Source: Mycolicibacterium thermoresistibile (GTDB lineage Bacteria > Actinomycetota > Actinomycetes > Mycobacteriales > Mycobacteriaceae). From it: a DNA stretch of 64,000 nucleotides. This document shows positions 47,521-57,277 of the stretch, in pieces. The DNA lies in contig NZ_LT906483.1 in NCBI RefSeq assembly GCF_900187065.1, positions 3,534,001 through 3,598,000 of the forward strand, given 5' to 3'. The position numbers and the translations under genes are program-made. The notes beneath the pieces were generated by a model that had not been told where the DNA came from, ran no database searches, and worked only from the letters and a program-made list of their open reading frames with translations. Position 1 is the stretch's first letter. Each line of letters begins with the position of its first letter.

Positions 47521-48330
47521 CGTGGTGGCCGACTGCCCGGAGTTCTGCGAGTGCCGGGCCAGATAGTCCCGCAACGCCTGCCGTCCGCGGTGGATGCGGC
47601 TGCGGACGGTGCCCAGCTTCACCCCGAGGGTGGCGCCGATCTCCTCGTAGGACAGCCCCTCGATGTCACACAGCACCACCGCGGCGCGAAAGTCGGGCGG
47701 CAGCGAGTCCAGCGCGGCCTGCAGATCCGGACCCAACCGGGCGTCGTGGTAGATCTGCTCCGGATTGGGTGAATTGCCCGGCACCCGGTCGTAGTCCTCG
47801 GGCAGGCTCTCCATCCGGATGCGTCCACGCCGCCGCACCATGTCCAGGAACAGGTTCGTGGTGATGCGGTGCAGCCAGCCCTCGAACGTCCCGGGCTGGT
47901 AGTTCTGCAGCGACCGGAACACCCGGATGAACGTCTCCTGGGTCAGGTCCTCGGCGTCGTGCTGGTTACCCGACAGCCGGTAGGCCAGCCGGTACACCCG
48001 GTCGGCGTGCTGGCGAACCAGCTCGTCCCAGGACGGCATGGTGGACTTGTCCCCGGTGGCGTCGAACACCGCGGTGCCCGTCGGTTCCTCGACGGGCTCG
48101 GCCCACTCGGTGGCCTGCGGCGGCGCGAAATGCGTCATCGACGCCGGAACCGACATCGAAAGCGTGCTCTGGGGTGCTGTGCTGATCGCATCCTCCTGTA
48201 GGCGGCCGTCATCTGCTCCCGACGGCGTCACGTCCGGATGAACGCGTTCCTCGGCGGGCGTATTCCCGCCTGGCCGGTGCGGGATCCGAGATCCGGCCCA
48301 GGCAGGGACCCAGGATCGGGATTGGTCCAT
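47515..48330 (-). CDS. sigE: ECF sigma factor SigE
   Basis: A 271-aa extracytoplasmic-function sigma factor for envelope, heat and detergent stress. Region 2 spans about 100-165 ([20 protein letters not shown], then [20 protein letters not shown]) and region 4 about 205-255 ([20 protein letters not shown]). The core is nearly identical to M. tuberculosis SigE, while the first 90 residues differ. The ATG at 48330 has no good ribosome site, and internal starts such as the Met near residue 59 or 65 are possible; SigE is known to have alternative starts. It is followed by rseA, htrA and tatB. Confidence 0.95.
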   Translation of the reverse strand: MDQSRSWVPAWAGSRIPHRPGGNTPAEERVHPDVTPSGADDGRLQEDAISTAPQSTLSMSVPASMTHFAPPQATEWAEPVEEPTGTAVFDATGDKSTMPSWDELVRQHADRVYRLAYRLSGNQHDAEDLTQETFIRVFRSLQNYQPGTFEGWLHRITTNLFLDMVRRRGRIRMESLPEDYDRVPGNSPNPEQIYHDARLGPDLQAALDSLPPDFRAAVVLCDIEGLSYEEIGATLGVKLGTVRSRIHRGRQALRDYLARHSQNSGQSATTS

Positions 48331-48493
48331 GGGAGATACCGTTCCTCATCGCTGTGTGGGAGCACTGGGAGCGCACTGAACGTTCCCTGAGAATGTCAGC
48401 TACCCACCCGTCTACCTGGGCAAACCCGTCAAAATTAAGGTTTCGCACAGTTTCCTGCCGGGCGTGTCGCATACCCGGCACCACCGGTTCGCC

Positions 48494-48499
48494 TACGCT
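48494..48499 (+). promoter_or_regulatory. -10 box of the O-methyltransferase gene, leaderless
   Basis: TACGCT lies 6 nt before the ATG at 48506, so transcription likely starts at the first codon. Confidence 0.55.
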
Positions 48500-48505
48500 G
48501 CGGGC

Positions 48506-49183
48506 ATGACCAGCACCGACGATCCGGGCAGTCGGCCCCTCTCCCATCCTCGTTCCGATACCGCCCAGTCGCTCCTGGCCCATGCCGAGCAGTCCATCTC
48601 CGAGGACGAGATCGTCGCCGCAGCACGGGAACGCGCCCACGACATCGGTGTCGGCGCGGTCACTCCGGCGGTGGGTGCGCTGTTGAGCGTGCTGGCCAAG
48701 GTGACCGGCGCCAAGGCGGTGGTGGAGGTCGGCACCGGCGCGGGGATCAGCGGGTTGTGGTTGCTGTCGGGGATGCGCGACGACGGTGTGCTCACCACCA
48801 TCGACCTCGAGCCCGAACATCAGCGCATCGCCAAACAGGCCTTCACCGAGGCGGGCGTCGGCCCCGGCCGCACCCGGCTGATCAGCGGCCGCGCCCAGGA
48901 GGTGCTGACCCGGCTCGCCGACGAGTCCTACGACCTGGTGTTCATCGACGCCGATCCGATCGACCTTCCGCAGTTCGTCACCGAGGGTGTCCGGTTGCTG
49001 CGCTCCGGCGGGGCGATCGTGCTGCACCGGGCCGGGCTCGGGGGACGGGTCGGCGACGCCGGTGCGGCCGACGCCGAGGTGTCGGCGGTGCGCGAGGCGA
49101 CCCGGTTGATCGCCGAGGACGAGCGGCTCACCCCGGTGGTGATTCCCCTCGGCGACGGTCTGCTCGCCGCCGCACGCGACTGA
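48506..49183 (+). CDS. SAM-dependent O-methyltransferase (Rv1220c-like)
   Basis: A 225-aa class I methyltransferase of the catechol/caffeoyl-CoA O-methyltransferase type. The SAM site is [19 protein letters not shown], the acidic end of strand 2 is [17 protein letters not shown], and [17 protein letters not shown] carries the metal-binding Asp residues. It is divergent from sigE in the same way as Rv1220c. The acceptor is unknown. I start it at the ATG at 48506 because of the adjacent -10 box and because the first 14 codons of the longer frame lack homology. Confidence 0.9.
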   Translation: MTSTDDPGSRPLSHPRSDTAQSLLAHAEQSISEDEIVAAARERAHDIGVGAVTPAVGALLSVLAKVTGAKAVVEVGTGAGISGLWLLSGMRDDGVLTTIDLEPEHQRIAKQAFTEAGVGPGRTRLISGRAQEVLTRLADESYDLVFIDADPIDLPQFVTEGVRLLRSGGAIVLHRAGLGGRVGDAGAADAEVSAVREATRLIAEDERLTPVVIPLGDGLLAAARD

Positions 49184-49260
49184 TCCCCGCTTCCCGCTGC
49201 GTTTCTGCCGCTGCGTTCTGCTGCTGTGTTTCCGGGCGAGCAGAAGTCTTGACGCCGGAC

Positions 49261-49294
49261 TGAACGCACGTTTAGTGTACTGAACATGCGTTCA
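49261..49294. promoter_or_regulatory. TetR operator overlapping its own gene start
   Basis: Arms TGAACGCA (49261-49268) and TGCGTTCA (49287-49294) are perfect complements and enclose an inner pair GTTTAG and CTGAAC. The right arm includes the second and later bases of the ATG at 49286. A bound repressor would block transcription of the TetR-ABC operon. Confidence 0.75.
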
Positions 49295-49957
49295 GCCGAT
49301 GACCGCACCGCCGCGGCGCGGATCCGCGATGCCGCGATCGACCAGTTCGGCCGGCACGGTTTCGATGTCAGCGTGCGCGCCATCGCCGAGGCCGCCGGCG
49401 TCAGCCCGGCGCTGGTCATCCATCACTTCGGCTCCAAGGACAACCTGCGCAAGGCCTGCGACGATCACATCGCCGAGGAGATCCGCTCGGGCAAGTCCGC
49501 GGCGATCCGATCCAACGACCCGGCCACCTGGTTCGCCCAGATCGCCGAGCTGGAGTCGTACGCGCCGATCATGGCGTATCTGGTCCGCAGCATGCAGTCC
49601 GGAAGTGACCTGGCGAAGATGTTGTGGCAGAAGATGATCGACGACACCCGCTGGTATCTCGACGAGGGTGAGCGCGCGGGCACCGTCAAACCCAGCCGGG
49701 ATCCCAAGGCGCGGGCGAGGTTTCTGGCGATCAGCGGCGGCGGCAGTTTCCTGCTCTATCTGCAACTGCATGACAACCCGACCGACCTGGCTGCCGTGCT
49801 GCGGGATTACAGCCGGGACATGATGTTGCCCGCCCTCGAGATCTACACCCACGGACTGATGGCCGATTCGACGATGTTCGACGCGTTCGTGGCCCGGGAG
49901 ACCCAACAGTTGTCCGACCAAGGAGGGGCACATGACGACGACGTCGCCGCGGTTTGA
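49286..49957 (+). CDS. TetR-family repressor (Rv1219c-like)
   Basis: A 223-aa repressor. The N-terminal helix-turn-helix is RIRDAAIDQFGRHGFDVSVR followed by AIAEAAGVSPALVIHHFGSK. The C-terminal domain binds a drug-like ligand. In M. tuberculosis the relative Rv1219c represses the Rv1218c-Rv1217c exporter. Here the end of the gene overlaps the ATPase gene by 26 nt, so regulator and pump form one operon. A palindromic operator spans the start, which supports autorepression. Confidence 0.92.
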   Translation: MRSADDRTAAARIRDAAIDQFGRHGFDVSVRAIAEAAGVSPALVIHHFGSKDNLRKACDDHIAEEIRSGKSAAIRSNDPATWFAQIAELESYAPIMAYLVRSMQSGSDLAKMLWQKMIDDTRWYLDEGERAGTVKPSRDPKARARFLAISGGGSFLLYLQLHDNPTDLAAVLRDYSRDMMLPALEIYTHGLMADSTMFDAFVARETQQLSDQGGAHDDDVAAV

Positions 49958-50849
49958 CGCCGAACCAGCCGTCGAAATCCACGGACTGAAGAAGAGTTTC
50001 GGCCGCACCAGGGCGGTCGACGGCCTGGACCTACGGGTCGAGCGGGGCAGCGTCGCCGGATTCCTCGGCCCCAACGGCTCGGGCAAGTCGACCACCATCC
50101 GGGTGCTGCTGGGTCTGCTGCGCGCCGACGGCGGCACCGCCCGACTGCTCGGCGGCGACCCGTGGCACGACGCGGTCGAACTGCACCGCCGCCTGGCATA
50201 CGTGCCCGGGGATGTGACGCTGTGGCCCAATCTCACCGGCGGGCAGGCCATCGACTTCCTGGCCGGCCTGCGCGACAACTTCGACACCAAACGCCGGGAC
50301 GAACTGATCGAACGGTTCGAACTCGACCCGGACAAGAAGGCCCGCACCTACTCCAAGGGCAACCGGCAGAAGGTGGCGCTGGTCGCGGCGTTCAGCACCA
50401 ACGCCGAGATCTACATTCTCGACGAACCGACCTCCGGTCTGGACCCGTTGATGGACAAGGCGTTCCAAATGTGTGTGCGGGAGGCCGCCGACAACGGTGC
50501 CGCGGTGCTGCTGTCCAGTCACATCCTCGCCGAGGTGGAGCGGCTGTGTGACTCGGTGACCATCATCCGGTCCGGCCGGACGGTGCGCGCCGGCCGGCTC
50601 GACGAATTGCGGCACCTGATGCGCACCACCGTCAAGGTGCGCACCCGTGCCCCGATCGACGCGCTGCGTACGGCCCCCTACATTCACGAGTTCAGCACCG
50701 ACGACGGTCTGCACACCTTCTCGGTGGACCGCACCGATCTGGACCGCACGATGACCGAGCTGACGACGCTCGGCATCGAGGAGCTGACCGTGACCCCGGC
50801 CTCGCTCGAGGACCTGTTCCTGCGCGAGTACCAGGAGGTGCCGCGATGA
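49932..50849 (+). CDS. ABC exporter ATPase (Rv1218c-like)
   Basis: A 305-aa ATPase of a drug exporter. Walker A is GPNGSGKSTT, the signature is the variant YSKGNRQKVAL in place of LSGGQ, Walker B is IYILDEPTSGLD, and the switch His is in LLSSHILAEVERLC. It pairs with the permease that starts 4 nt before its end (ATGA). The M. tuberculosis system exports several drug classes; substrates here are inferred from that relative. Confidence 0.93.
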   Translation: MTTTSPRFDAEPAVEIHGLKKSFGRTRAVDGLDLRVERGSVAGFLGPNGSGKSTTIRVLLGLLRADGGTARLLGGDPWHDAVELHRRLAYVPGDVTLWPNLTGGQAIDFLAGLRDNFDTKRRDELIERFELDPDKKARTYSKGNRQKVALVAAFSTNAEIYILDEPTSGLDPLMDKAFQMCVREAADNGAAVLLSSHILAEVERLCDSVTIIRSGRTVRAGRLDELRHLMRTTVKVRTRAPIDALRTAPYIHEFSTDDGLHTFSVDRTDLDRTMTELTTLGIEELTVTPASLEDLFLREYQEVPR

Positions 50850-52465
50850 GCGCCACGGTCACCGCCCGGCACGCCCGCGCGGCGCGACCGGCCACCGGGT
50901 CGACGCTGACCGGTCTGGGCAGGTTGATCGCGTTGGCGTTGCGCCGCGACCGCATCCGGTTGCCGGTGTGGGTGGTGGTGCTGACGGTGAGCATCGGGTA
51001 CATGCCCGCCGCATTGGAGATGGCCTATCCGGACGAGGTCGACCGCCTCGCCCGGGTCAACCTGATGAAGAACCCGGCCGGCATCATGTTCGCCGGCCCG
51101 ATGTTCGGCAAGAACGAGACCGCGCTCGGGGCGATGGTCGCCAACGAAGCGATGCTCACCTTCATCGTCGCCGCCTCGATCCTGGCCATCCTCACCGTGG
51201 TTCGCCGCACCCGGGCCGAAGAGGAAAGCGGCACAGCCGAACTCGTGCTCGCCGCGCCGGTGGGCCGGCACGCCCGCACCGTCGCGGCGATTCTGCTGCT
51301 CGCCGGTGTCAACGCGGTGCTGGCGGTCACCCTGACCGCGGCGACGGCGGCGACCGGCCTGCCGGTGGTCGACTCGGCGGCGATGAGCCTGGGGATCACC
51401 GGGGTGGCGATGGTCTTCGGCGCCACCGCCGCGGTGACCGCGCAGCTGTGGCGCACCTCGCGGGCCGCGACCGGCGCCGCGCTGGGTGCGCTGGCCGCGG
51501 CGGTGGTGGTACGCGGGGTCGGTGATGTGATCAACCACTCCGGCAGCGTCGTGAGCTGGCTGTCGCCGGTTGCCTGGGCCCAGCAGATGCGGGCGTTCGT
51601 CGAGGTGCGGTGGTGGCCGCTGGCCCTGCTGGTGCTCCTCACCGTCGTTCTGCTCGGCGCGGCGGCGGTGCTGGAACGGTCCCGCGAGTACGACGCAGGC
51701 ACCCTGCCCGCCGGCGGAGACCGGCCGGGGGCGCCCCCGATCCGCGGGGTGTTCGGGCTGCAGCTGGTGCTGCAGCGCGGGCAGCTCATCGGCTGGTCGG
51801 TGGGCTTGTTCCTGGGCGGGCTGACCTTCGGTTCGCTGACCCAGGCGATGCTGGACATCGCCGAGGAGAACGAACTGGTCGCGGCGATGCTCGCCGCCCA
51901 CGGCAATGCCGGCATCTTCACCACGATGACCCAGTTCCTCGCCGCCGCGACCACCGCCTTCATCGCGATCACCGTGCTGCGGTTGCGCAGCGATGAGCAA
52001 TCCGGTCTGGCCGAGCCGGTGCTGGCCGGTTCGGTGTCGCGATGGCAGTGGCTGCTGTCGACGGTGGCCGCGACACTGCTCGGTGCGGCGACGCTGCTGT
52101 TCTTCGCCGGATTGGGCAACGGCCTGGGCGCCGGCATCGCACTGGGTGACCCCGGCACCGTCGGCGAGCTGGTGCTGTCCGCGTTGGCGCACCTGCCCGC
52201 GATGGCGGTGATGACCGGCATCGCAGCGCTGGCCTTCGCGCTGCGGATGAACTGGATCGCCTGGCTGACGGTGACTTTCGTGATCGTCTCGCTGTACATG
52301 GGGGCGCTGCTGCGGGTGCCGCAGTGGCTGCTCGACCTGTCCCCGGTCACCCGCATCAAGGTGCCGATGGAGACCTCGGTGACCACGATGGTGGTGATGG
52401 TGCTGATCGGTGCGGCGCTGACGGCGACGGCCGGCTGGCGGTACCGGGGCCGCGACGCACTCTGA
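50846..52465 (+). CDS. ABC exporter permease (Rv1217c-like)
   Basis: A 539-aa membrane protein with about 12 predicted helices in two similar halves (for example MLTFIVAASILAILTVVRRT and FLAAATTAFIAITVLRLRSD). Each half carries a short E-SG-AELVLA-type motif (EEESGTAELVLAAPVGRHAR and DEQSGLAEPVLAGSVSRWQW), showing an internal duplication. It forms the pore of the TetR-controlled exporter with the ATPase. Confidence 0.9.
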   Translation: MSATVTARHARAARPATGSTLTGLGRLIALALRRDRIRLPVWVVVLTVSIGYMPAALEMAYPDEVDRLARVNLMKNPAGIMFAGPMFGKNETALGAMVANEAMLTFIVAASILAILTVVRRTRAEEESGTAELVLAAPVGRHARTVAAILLLAGVNAVLAVTLTAATAATGLPVVDSAAMSLGITGVAMVFGATAAVTAQLWRTSRAATGAALGALAAAVVVRGVGDVINHSGSVVSWLSPVAWAQQMRAFVEVRWWPLALLVLLTVVLLGAAAVLERSREYDAGTLPAGGDRPGAPPIRGVFGLQLVLQRGQLIGWSVGLFLGGLTFGSLTQAMLDIAEENELVAAMLAAHGNAGIFTTMTQFLAAATTAFIAITVLRLRSDEQSGLAEPVLAGSVSRWQWLLSTVAATLLGAATLLFFAGLGNGLGAGIALGDPGTVGELVLSALAHLPAMAVMTGIAALAFALRMNWIAWLTVTFVIVSLYMGALLRVPQWLLDLSPVTRIKVPMETSVTTMVVMVLIGAALTATAGWRYRGRDAL

Positions 52466-52501
52466 CCCTGCCGGACCAGGACGACGACACAGGGGGACAC
52501 G

Positions 52502-53170
52502 GTGTACCTGCGCACGACGATCTACTCGGTCTTCGGCATGGTGCTGTTCGGGGCACTGATGTTCGGACCGGCCGGCACTCTGGGCTACTGGCAGGGGTGG
52601 GCGCTGCTGGCGGTGCTGGTGGCCTTCACCGTGCCGTACACCGTGTACCTGGCGGTGAAGATGCCCGACACCCTTCGGCGTCGGCTGCGTTCCGGGCCGA
52701 CCGCGGAGTCCCGCCCGGCGCAGCGGGCCGCCATCCTGGTGGTGCAACTGGCCGCGCTGGGGATGTTGGTCCTGGGCGGATTGGACCACCGCCTCGGGTG
52801 GAGTCGGGCGCCGGTGTGGGTGTGCGTGGTGGGTCTGGTGCTCACCGCCGCGGGGCTGGCGATCACCATGGGTTCGGTGCTGCAGAACGCTTGGGCCGCA
52901 GCAACCGTCACCACCGAGAGCGATCAGCAGGTGGTGTCCACCGGCTTGTACGGTGTGGTCCGCCACCCGCTGTACGCCGGTTCGGTGGTGCTGTTCCTCG
53001 GCATGCCGTTGGCCCTCGGCTCGTACTGGGCGCTGGCGCTGGTCGTGGTGGCCGTCGCCGGACTGGTGGTACGCATCCTCGACGAGGAGGCGCTGCTGCG
53101 CACCGAACTGGCCGGCTATCCGGACTACACCCGCGCCGTGCCCTACCGGCTGGTGCCGTACGTGTGGTGA
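52502..53170 (+). CDS. Isoprenylcysteine-methyltransferase-like membrane protein (Rv1216c-like)
   Basis: A 222-aa protein with five to six helices and the C-terminal ICMT/PEMT pattern STGLYGVVRHPLYAGSVVLF and EALLRTELAGYPDYTRAVPY, which binds SAM in the NnrU/ICMT group. It may methylate a lipid or small molecule in the membrane. GGGGG precedes the GTG start. It lies 36 nt after the permease and is probably the last gene of the exporter operon. Confidence 0.85.
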   Translation: MYLRTTIYSVFGMVLFGALMFGPAGTLGYWQGWALLAVLVAFTVPYTVYLAVKMPDTLRRRLRSGPTAESRPAQRAAILVVQLAALGMLVLGGLDHRLGWSRAPVWVCVVGLVLTAAGLAITMGSVLQNAWAAATVTTESDQQVVSTGLYGVVRHPLYAGSVVLFLGMPLALGSYWALALVVVAVAGLVVRILDEEALLRTELAGYPDYTRAVPYRLVPYVW

Positions 53171-53182
53171 GCCGCGAGCGGC

Positions 53183-54397
53183 TCAGATCCACACCCCCTT
53201 ACCGACGGTCACCACACCGCCGGCGCTGATCGCGAACCGCTCCCGGTCCTTCTCGAGGTCGACGCCGACCATCTCGCCCGGACCGACCACGACGTTCTTG
53301 TCCAGGATCGAGCGGCGCACCACCGCACCGCGTCCTACCCGCACCCCGGGCATCAGCACACTGCCCTCGACGATCGCGCCGTCGTCGATCACCACATTCG
53401 ACGACAGCACCGAGTTGCGCACCGAGGCCGCCGAGATGATGCTGCCCGCACCCACCACCGATTCCTGGGCGGAACCGCCGTTGACGAATTTGGCCGGGGC
53501 CAGGTTCTCGGTGGCGCCCCGGATCGGCCAGCGCCGGTTGTACAGGTTGAACACCGGATGCACCGACACCAGGTCCATGTGGGCGTCGTAGAACGCGTCG
53601 AGGGTGCCGACGTCGCGCCAGTAGCCGTGATCCCGTTCGGTGGCGCCGGGGACCTCGTTGTCGTTGAAGTCGTAGACCGCGGCCATCCCGTCCTCGACCA
53701 GCCGGGGGATGATGTCCCCGCCCATGTCGTGGTCGGAATGGTCGTCCTCGGCGTCGGCCTTGATCGCGTCGATGAGCACCTTGGTGGTGAAGATGTAGTT
53801 GCCCATCGACGCGAACGCCTCATCGGGGTTGTCGGGCACTGCGGGCGGCTCCGCTGGTTTTTCCACGAAAGCACGGATACGGCCCGACTCGTCGGCGTCG
53901 ATGACGCCGAACGCGGTGGCCTCCTTACGCGGCACCCGGATTCCGGCCACCGTCGCCCCCGCCCCGCTCTCGATGTGGAACCGCAGCATCTGTTCGGGGT
54001 CCATCCGGTACACGTGGTCGGCGCCGAACACCACGATGTAGTCCGGGTCCTCGTCGTAGATGAGGTTCATCGACTGGTAGATCGCGTCGGCCGACCCGGT
54101 GTACCAGCGCGGCCCGAGCCGCTGCTGCGCGGGAACCGGGGTGATGTACTCACCGGCCAGGCCGCTGAGCCGCCAGTTCTGCGAGATGTGCCGGTCCAGC
54201 GAATGCGATTTGTATTGGGTCAGCACACAGATCCGCAGAAACCGGGCGTTGACCAGATTCGACAGCACGAAGTCGATGAGCCGGTAGGCGCCCCCGAATG
54301 GAACCGCCGGCTTTGCCCGGTCCGCCGTCAATGGGTAGAGCCGCTTCCCCTCCCCGCCGGCCAGGACAATGCCCAGCACGTGTGGCGCTTCCCTCAT
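53183..54397 (-). CDS. glgC: Glucose-1-phosphate adenylyltransferase GlgC
   Basis: A 404-aa ADP-glucose pyrophosphorylase making ADP-glucose for glycogen, capsular alpha-glucan and the GlgM route. It starts [20 protein letters not shown] with the nucleotide-binding loop. [18 protein letters not shown] and [11 protein letters not shown] are substrate-site blocks, and a left-handed beta-helix regulatory tail follows. It is nearly identical to M. tuberculosis GlgC, which fixes the start at the ATG at 54397. TAGGTT (complement of 54405-54410) lies 7 nt upstream, so the mRNA is probably leaderless. It is divergent from glgM. Confidence 0.97.
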   Translation of the reverse strand: MREAPHVLGIVLAGGEGKRLYPLTADRAKPAVPFGGAYRLIDFVLSNLVNARFLRICVLTQYKSHSLDRHISQNWRLSGLAGEYITPVPAQQRLGPRWYTGSADAIYQSMNLIYDEDPDYIVVFGADHVYRMDPEQMLRFHIESGAGATVAGIRVPRKEATAFGVIDADESGRIRAFVEKPAEPPAVPDNPDEAFASMGNYIFTTKVLIDAIKADAEDDHSDHDMGGDIIPRLVEDGMAAVYDFNDNEVPGATERDHGYWRDVGTLDAFYDAHMDLVSVHPVFNLYNRRWPIRGATENLAPAKFVNGGSAQESVVGAGSIISAASVRNSVLSSNVVIDDGAIVEGSVLMPGVRVGRGAVVRRSILDKNVVVGPGEMVGVDLEKDRERFAISAGGVVTVGKGVWI

Positions 54398-54404
54398 ACC
54401 CACA

Positions 54405-54410
54405 AACCTA
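54405..54410 (-). promoter_or_regulatory. -10 box of glgC, leaderless
   Basis: TAGGTT on the minus strand, 7 nt before the glgC ATG. Confidence 0.5.
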
Positions 54411-54550
54411 TCCGGCGGTGCTGCCCACTGCTAGTTGTTGCGCACTATCACGCGTGTTGCCCCGACGGCCGGCCACACGCACCGATGTCGACGGCAACGG
54501 GTTGTCCGCCGGGTTCGCCGGTCGGTGCTGCATCGCGGCGAACCGGGCAC

Positions 54551-54556
54551 TACCGT
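54551..54556 (+). promoter_or_regulatory. -10 box of glgM, leaderless
   Basis: TACCGT lies 7 nt before the glgM ATG at 54564. No ribosome site is present. Confidence 0.5.
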
Positions 54557-54563
54557 CATCCCC

Positions 54564-55727
54564 ATGCGGGTGGCGATGATGACCCGGGAGTACCCACCCG
54601 AGGTCTACGGCGGCGCCGGCGTGCATGTCACCGAACTCGTTGCGCAGTTGCGTCACCTGTGTGCGGTCGATGTGCTCTGCATGGGCGCGCCACGGGTCGA
54701 TGCGTTCGCGGCCCGGCCCGATCCCACCCTCAAGGGCGCCAACGCGGCGCTGTCGACGCTGTCGGCCGACCTGCACCTGGTCAACGCCGCCGGTGCGGCC
54801 ACCGTCGTGCACTCGCACACCTGGTACACCGGCCTGGCCGGACACCTCGCCGCGCTGTTGTACGGCATTCCCCATGTGCTGACCGCGCATTCGCTGGAGC
54901 CGATGCGGCCCTGGAAGGCCGAACAGCTCGGCGGCGGCTACCGCATCTCGTCCTGGGTCGAACGTACCGCGGTGGAGGCCGCCGACGCGGTGATCGCGGT
55001 GAGTTCGGGGATGCGCGCCGACGTGCTGCGCACCTATCCGGCCGTCGACCCCGCGCGGGTACACGTGGTGCGCAACGGGATCGACACCGACGTCTGGTAT
55101 CCCGCCCCGCCGGATCCGCAGGAGTCGGTGCTGGCCGAACTCGGCGTCGACCCCGGCCGCCCTATCGTGGCGTTCGTCGGTCGGATCACCCGCCAGAAGG
55201 GGGTGGCCCACCTGCTCGCCGCGGCGCACCGCTTCGATCCCGGAATCCAGTTGGTGCTGTGCGCCGGCGCTCCCGACACCCCCGAGATCGCGGCCGAGAT
55301 CACCGCGGCGGTCGGCGAACTGGCCCGTCGCCGCACCGGCGTGTTCTGGGTGCGCGACATGCTGCCGATCGGGAAGATCCGCGAGATCCTTTCCGCGGCA
55401 ACGGTCTTCGTGTGCCCCTCGGTGTACGAACCGCTGGGGATCGTCAACCTCGAGGCGATGGCGTGCGGCACCGCGGTGGTGGCCTCCGATGTGGGGGGTA
55501 TCCCGGAGGTGGTGTCCGATCACCGGACCGGCCTGCTGGTGCACTACGACGCCGGCGACACCGAGATGTATGAGAGACGGCTCGCCGAGGCGGTGAACAC
55601 CCTCGTGTCAGAGCCGGACCGGGCCCGACAGTACGGTCAGGCCGGCCGGGACCGGTGCATCCGCGAATTCTCCTGGGCGCACATCGCCGAGCAGACCCTG
55701 CAGATCTATCGACAGGTCGCCGGGTGA
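54564..55727 (+). CDS. glgM: Alpha-maltose-1-phosphate synthase GlgM (annotated glgA in M. tuberculosis)
   Basis: A 387-aa GT-B glycosyltransferase. It transfers glucose from ADP-glucose to glucose-1-phosphate to give maltose-1-phosphate for GlgE, and may also extend glucan. Visible are the N-terminal MMTREYPPEVYGGAGVHVTE, the middle VHSHTWYTGLAGHL and THSLEP-like AHSLEPMRPWKAEQ, and the C-terminal nucleotide site FVGRITRQKGVAHLL and CPSVYEPLGIVNLEAMACGT. It lies opposite glgC, its ADP-glucose supplier. Confidence 0.93.
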   Translation: MRVAMMTREYPPEVYGGAGVHVTELVAQLRHLCAVDVLCMGAPRVDAFAARPDPTLKGANAALSTLSADLHLVNAAGAATVVHSHTWYTGLAGHLAALLYGIPHVLTAHSLEPMRPWKAEQLGGGYRISSWVERTAVEAADAVIAVSSGMRADVLRTYPAVDPARVHVVRNGIDTDVWYPAPPDPQESVLAELGVDPGRPIVAFVGRITRQKGVAHLLAAAHRFDPGIQLVLCAGAPDTPEIAAEITAAVGELARRRTGVFWVRDMLPIGKIREILSAATVFVCPSVYEPLGIVNLEAMACGTAVVASDVGGIPEVVSDHRTGLLVHYDAGDTEMYERRLAEAVNTLVSEPDRARQYGQAGRDRCIREFSWAHIAEQTLQIYRQVAG

Positions 55728-55743
55728 CCGCGCACCCGGACCG

Positions 55744-55911
55744 CTAGCTGGTGACGGCCTTCAGCTCGTCGGCGAGAGCCGCTGCCTCCTCGGGCGTGAG
55801 TTCGACGACGAGACGACCACCACCTTCTAGCGGTACCCGCATCACGATGCCGCGCCCTTCCTTGGTCGCCTCCAGCGGACCGTCACCGGTCCGCGGCTTC
55901 ATCGCCGCCAT
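55744..55911 (-). CDS. DUF3117 small protein (Rv1211-like)
   Basis: A 55-aa protein, MAAMKPRTGDGPLEATKEGR followed by GIVMRVPLEGGGRLVVELTP. It is strongly conserved across actinobacteria and of unknown function, possibly a small regulatory or binding protein. I start it at the ATG at 55911 with GGAGGGAG upstream; the 29 extra residues of the open frame are not conserved. It is convergent with glgM with only 16 nt between. The 158 nt upstream show GC-rich inverted repeats and no gene. Confidence 0.9.
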   Translation of the reverse strand: MAAMKPRTGDGPLEATKEGRGIVMRVPLEGGGRLVVELTPEEAAALADELKAVTS

Positions 55912-56069
55912 CGAGTGCTCCCTCCACATGATCCGGCCTGCGTTGTTGCAGGCCCGGCCTCGGGCCGAGCCTGCCCACCCGATGGCAGTACCCGGCACTG
56001 ACTGCTAGTGATCACCCTCCATTCTTCCCTATCCGGGTCCGTGGGTGTGCAAAGACCCGTCAAAGGTGA

Positions 56070-56693
56070 TCATGACGTCACCCGGGACGCCCGGGGAACC
56101 CAGCAGCCCGCGGTGTGGTCGTCGACCATCCCGGTGGCCTGCATCAGCGCATACGCCGTGGTCGGGCCGATGAACCGGAAGCCCCGGCGCTTGAGTTCCC
56201 TGGCCATCGCGACCGACTCCGGGCTGGTCGCCGGGATCTGGGACATATCGGCGGGCCGGGGCCGCCGCGCGGCGTCGGCCGGCGCGAACGACCACAACAG
56301 GTCGCTCAGCTCGACGTCCAGGTCGGCGGCGACGCGGGCGTTGGCGATGGTCGCCTCGATCTTGGCCCGGTTGCGCACGATGCCCGCGTCGGCCAGCAGC
56401 CGCTCGACGTCGCGGTCGGTGTAGCCGGCGACACGCTCGATGTCGAACCCGTCGAACGCGCGCCGGAAGTTGTCCCGTTTCCGCAGGATGACCAGCCAGG
56501 ACAGGCCGCTCTGGAAGGCCTCCAGACTGATCCGTTCGAACAGCGCCGCCGAGTCCCGCACCGGCTGTCCCCACTCGGTGTCGTGGTAGTCGCGGTAGAG
56601 CAGGAAGTCGGCCGGCGACAGCCGCGCCGGGTCGATCCAGCCGCAGCGGGTCCGGCCGTCGTCGAACGAGGACCCGTCCGCGGGGCCGGTCAC
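56070..56693 (-). CDS. tag: 3-methyladenine DNA glycosylase I (TagA)
   Basis: A 207-aa helix-hairpin-helix glycosylase that removes 3-methyladenine from alkylated DNA. The zinc site is visible: Cys in RCGWID, His in YHDTEWG, and His/Cys in DDHTAGCW. FQSGLSWLVILRKRDNFRRA is the conserved core with the base-pocket residues. The GTG start overlaps the end of the DivIVA-domain gene. It is adjacent to the same genes as Rv1210. Confidence 0.95.
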   Translation of the reverse strand: MTGPADGSSFDDGRTRCGWIDPARLSPADFLLYRDYHDTEWGQPVRDSAALFERISLEAFQSGLSWLVILRKRDNFRRAFDGFDIERVAGYTDRDVERLLADAGIVRNRAKIEATIANARVAADLDVELSDLLWSFAPADAARRPRPADMSQIPATSPESVAMARELKRRGFRFIGPTTAYALMQATGMVDDHTAGCWVPRASRVTS

Positions 56694-57217
56694 GATTCGT
56701 CCTCGGATCGGGTGGCCACGGATGCGGCACCCTGCTCGGCGCGGTCATGATCGTCTGGGTCGGCAGATCGGTCGGCCCCGCCGGTCGTCCCGGTCTCGTT
56801 CGCCTCGTCGGCTTCATTGGGCTCGGTGGCCTCGGTGGCCTCATTGAGCTCGGGGGCCTCGGTGGCCTCACCGGCACCGTCGATACCGGTGGTGTCGGTG
56901 TCCTCCCGGGCGTCGGCGTGCGGGGTGGCGTCGGCCGCGCGCAGTGCGGCCAACTCCCCGCGCAGCAGGTCCAGTTCCTGCCCGAGCCGATCCAGCACCC
57001 AGTCGACCTCGCTGGTCTTGTAGCCACGCAGGGTCTGGGTGAACTTGACCGCCTGGACGTCGCGGCCGGTCACCCCCGACGCGGGCAGCACCGTCGCGGT
57101 GGTGCCGCGCGGCAACGGCGGCAGCGGCTCACCGCGGCCGAACAGCACGCTGCCCACCCCGAACAGCACCACGGCCACCAGGATGAGGACCACCAGATAG
57201 AGCAGAACCAGCGTCAC
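56690..57217 (-). CDS. DivIVA-domain membrane protein (Rv1209-like)
   Basis: A 175-aa protein. One N-terminal helix, LYLVVLILVAVVLFGVGSVL, is followed by a DivIVA-like motif, FTQTLRGYKTSEVDWVLDRL and GQELDLLRGELAALRA, which forms a short coiled coil. The last 75 residues are acidic and Thr/Glu-rich with repeated EATE and NEAxE. It may sit at curved or growing parts of the membrane like other DivIVA-domain proteins. It overlaps tag by 4 nt and lies 60 nt after gpgS. Confidence 0.85.
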   Translation of the reverse strand: MTLVLLYLVVLILVAVVLFGVGSVLFGRGEPLPPLPRGTTATVLPASGVTGRDVQAVKFTQTLRGYKTSEVDWVLDRLGQELDLLRGELAALRAADATPHADAREDTDTTGIDGAGEATEAPELNEATEATEPNEADEANETGTTGGADRSADPDDHDRAEQGAASVATRSEDES

Positions 57218-57277
57218 GCCCTCGATACTGCCGGATTCCTCCGACAGGCTGCGACACCTGCCGTCGTGATCGGCTGG

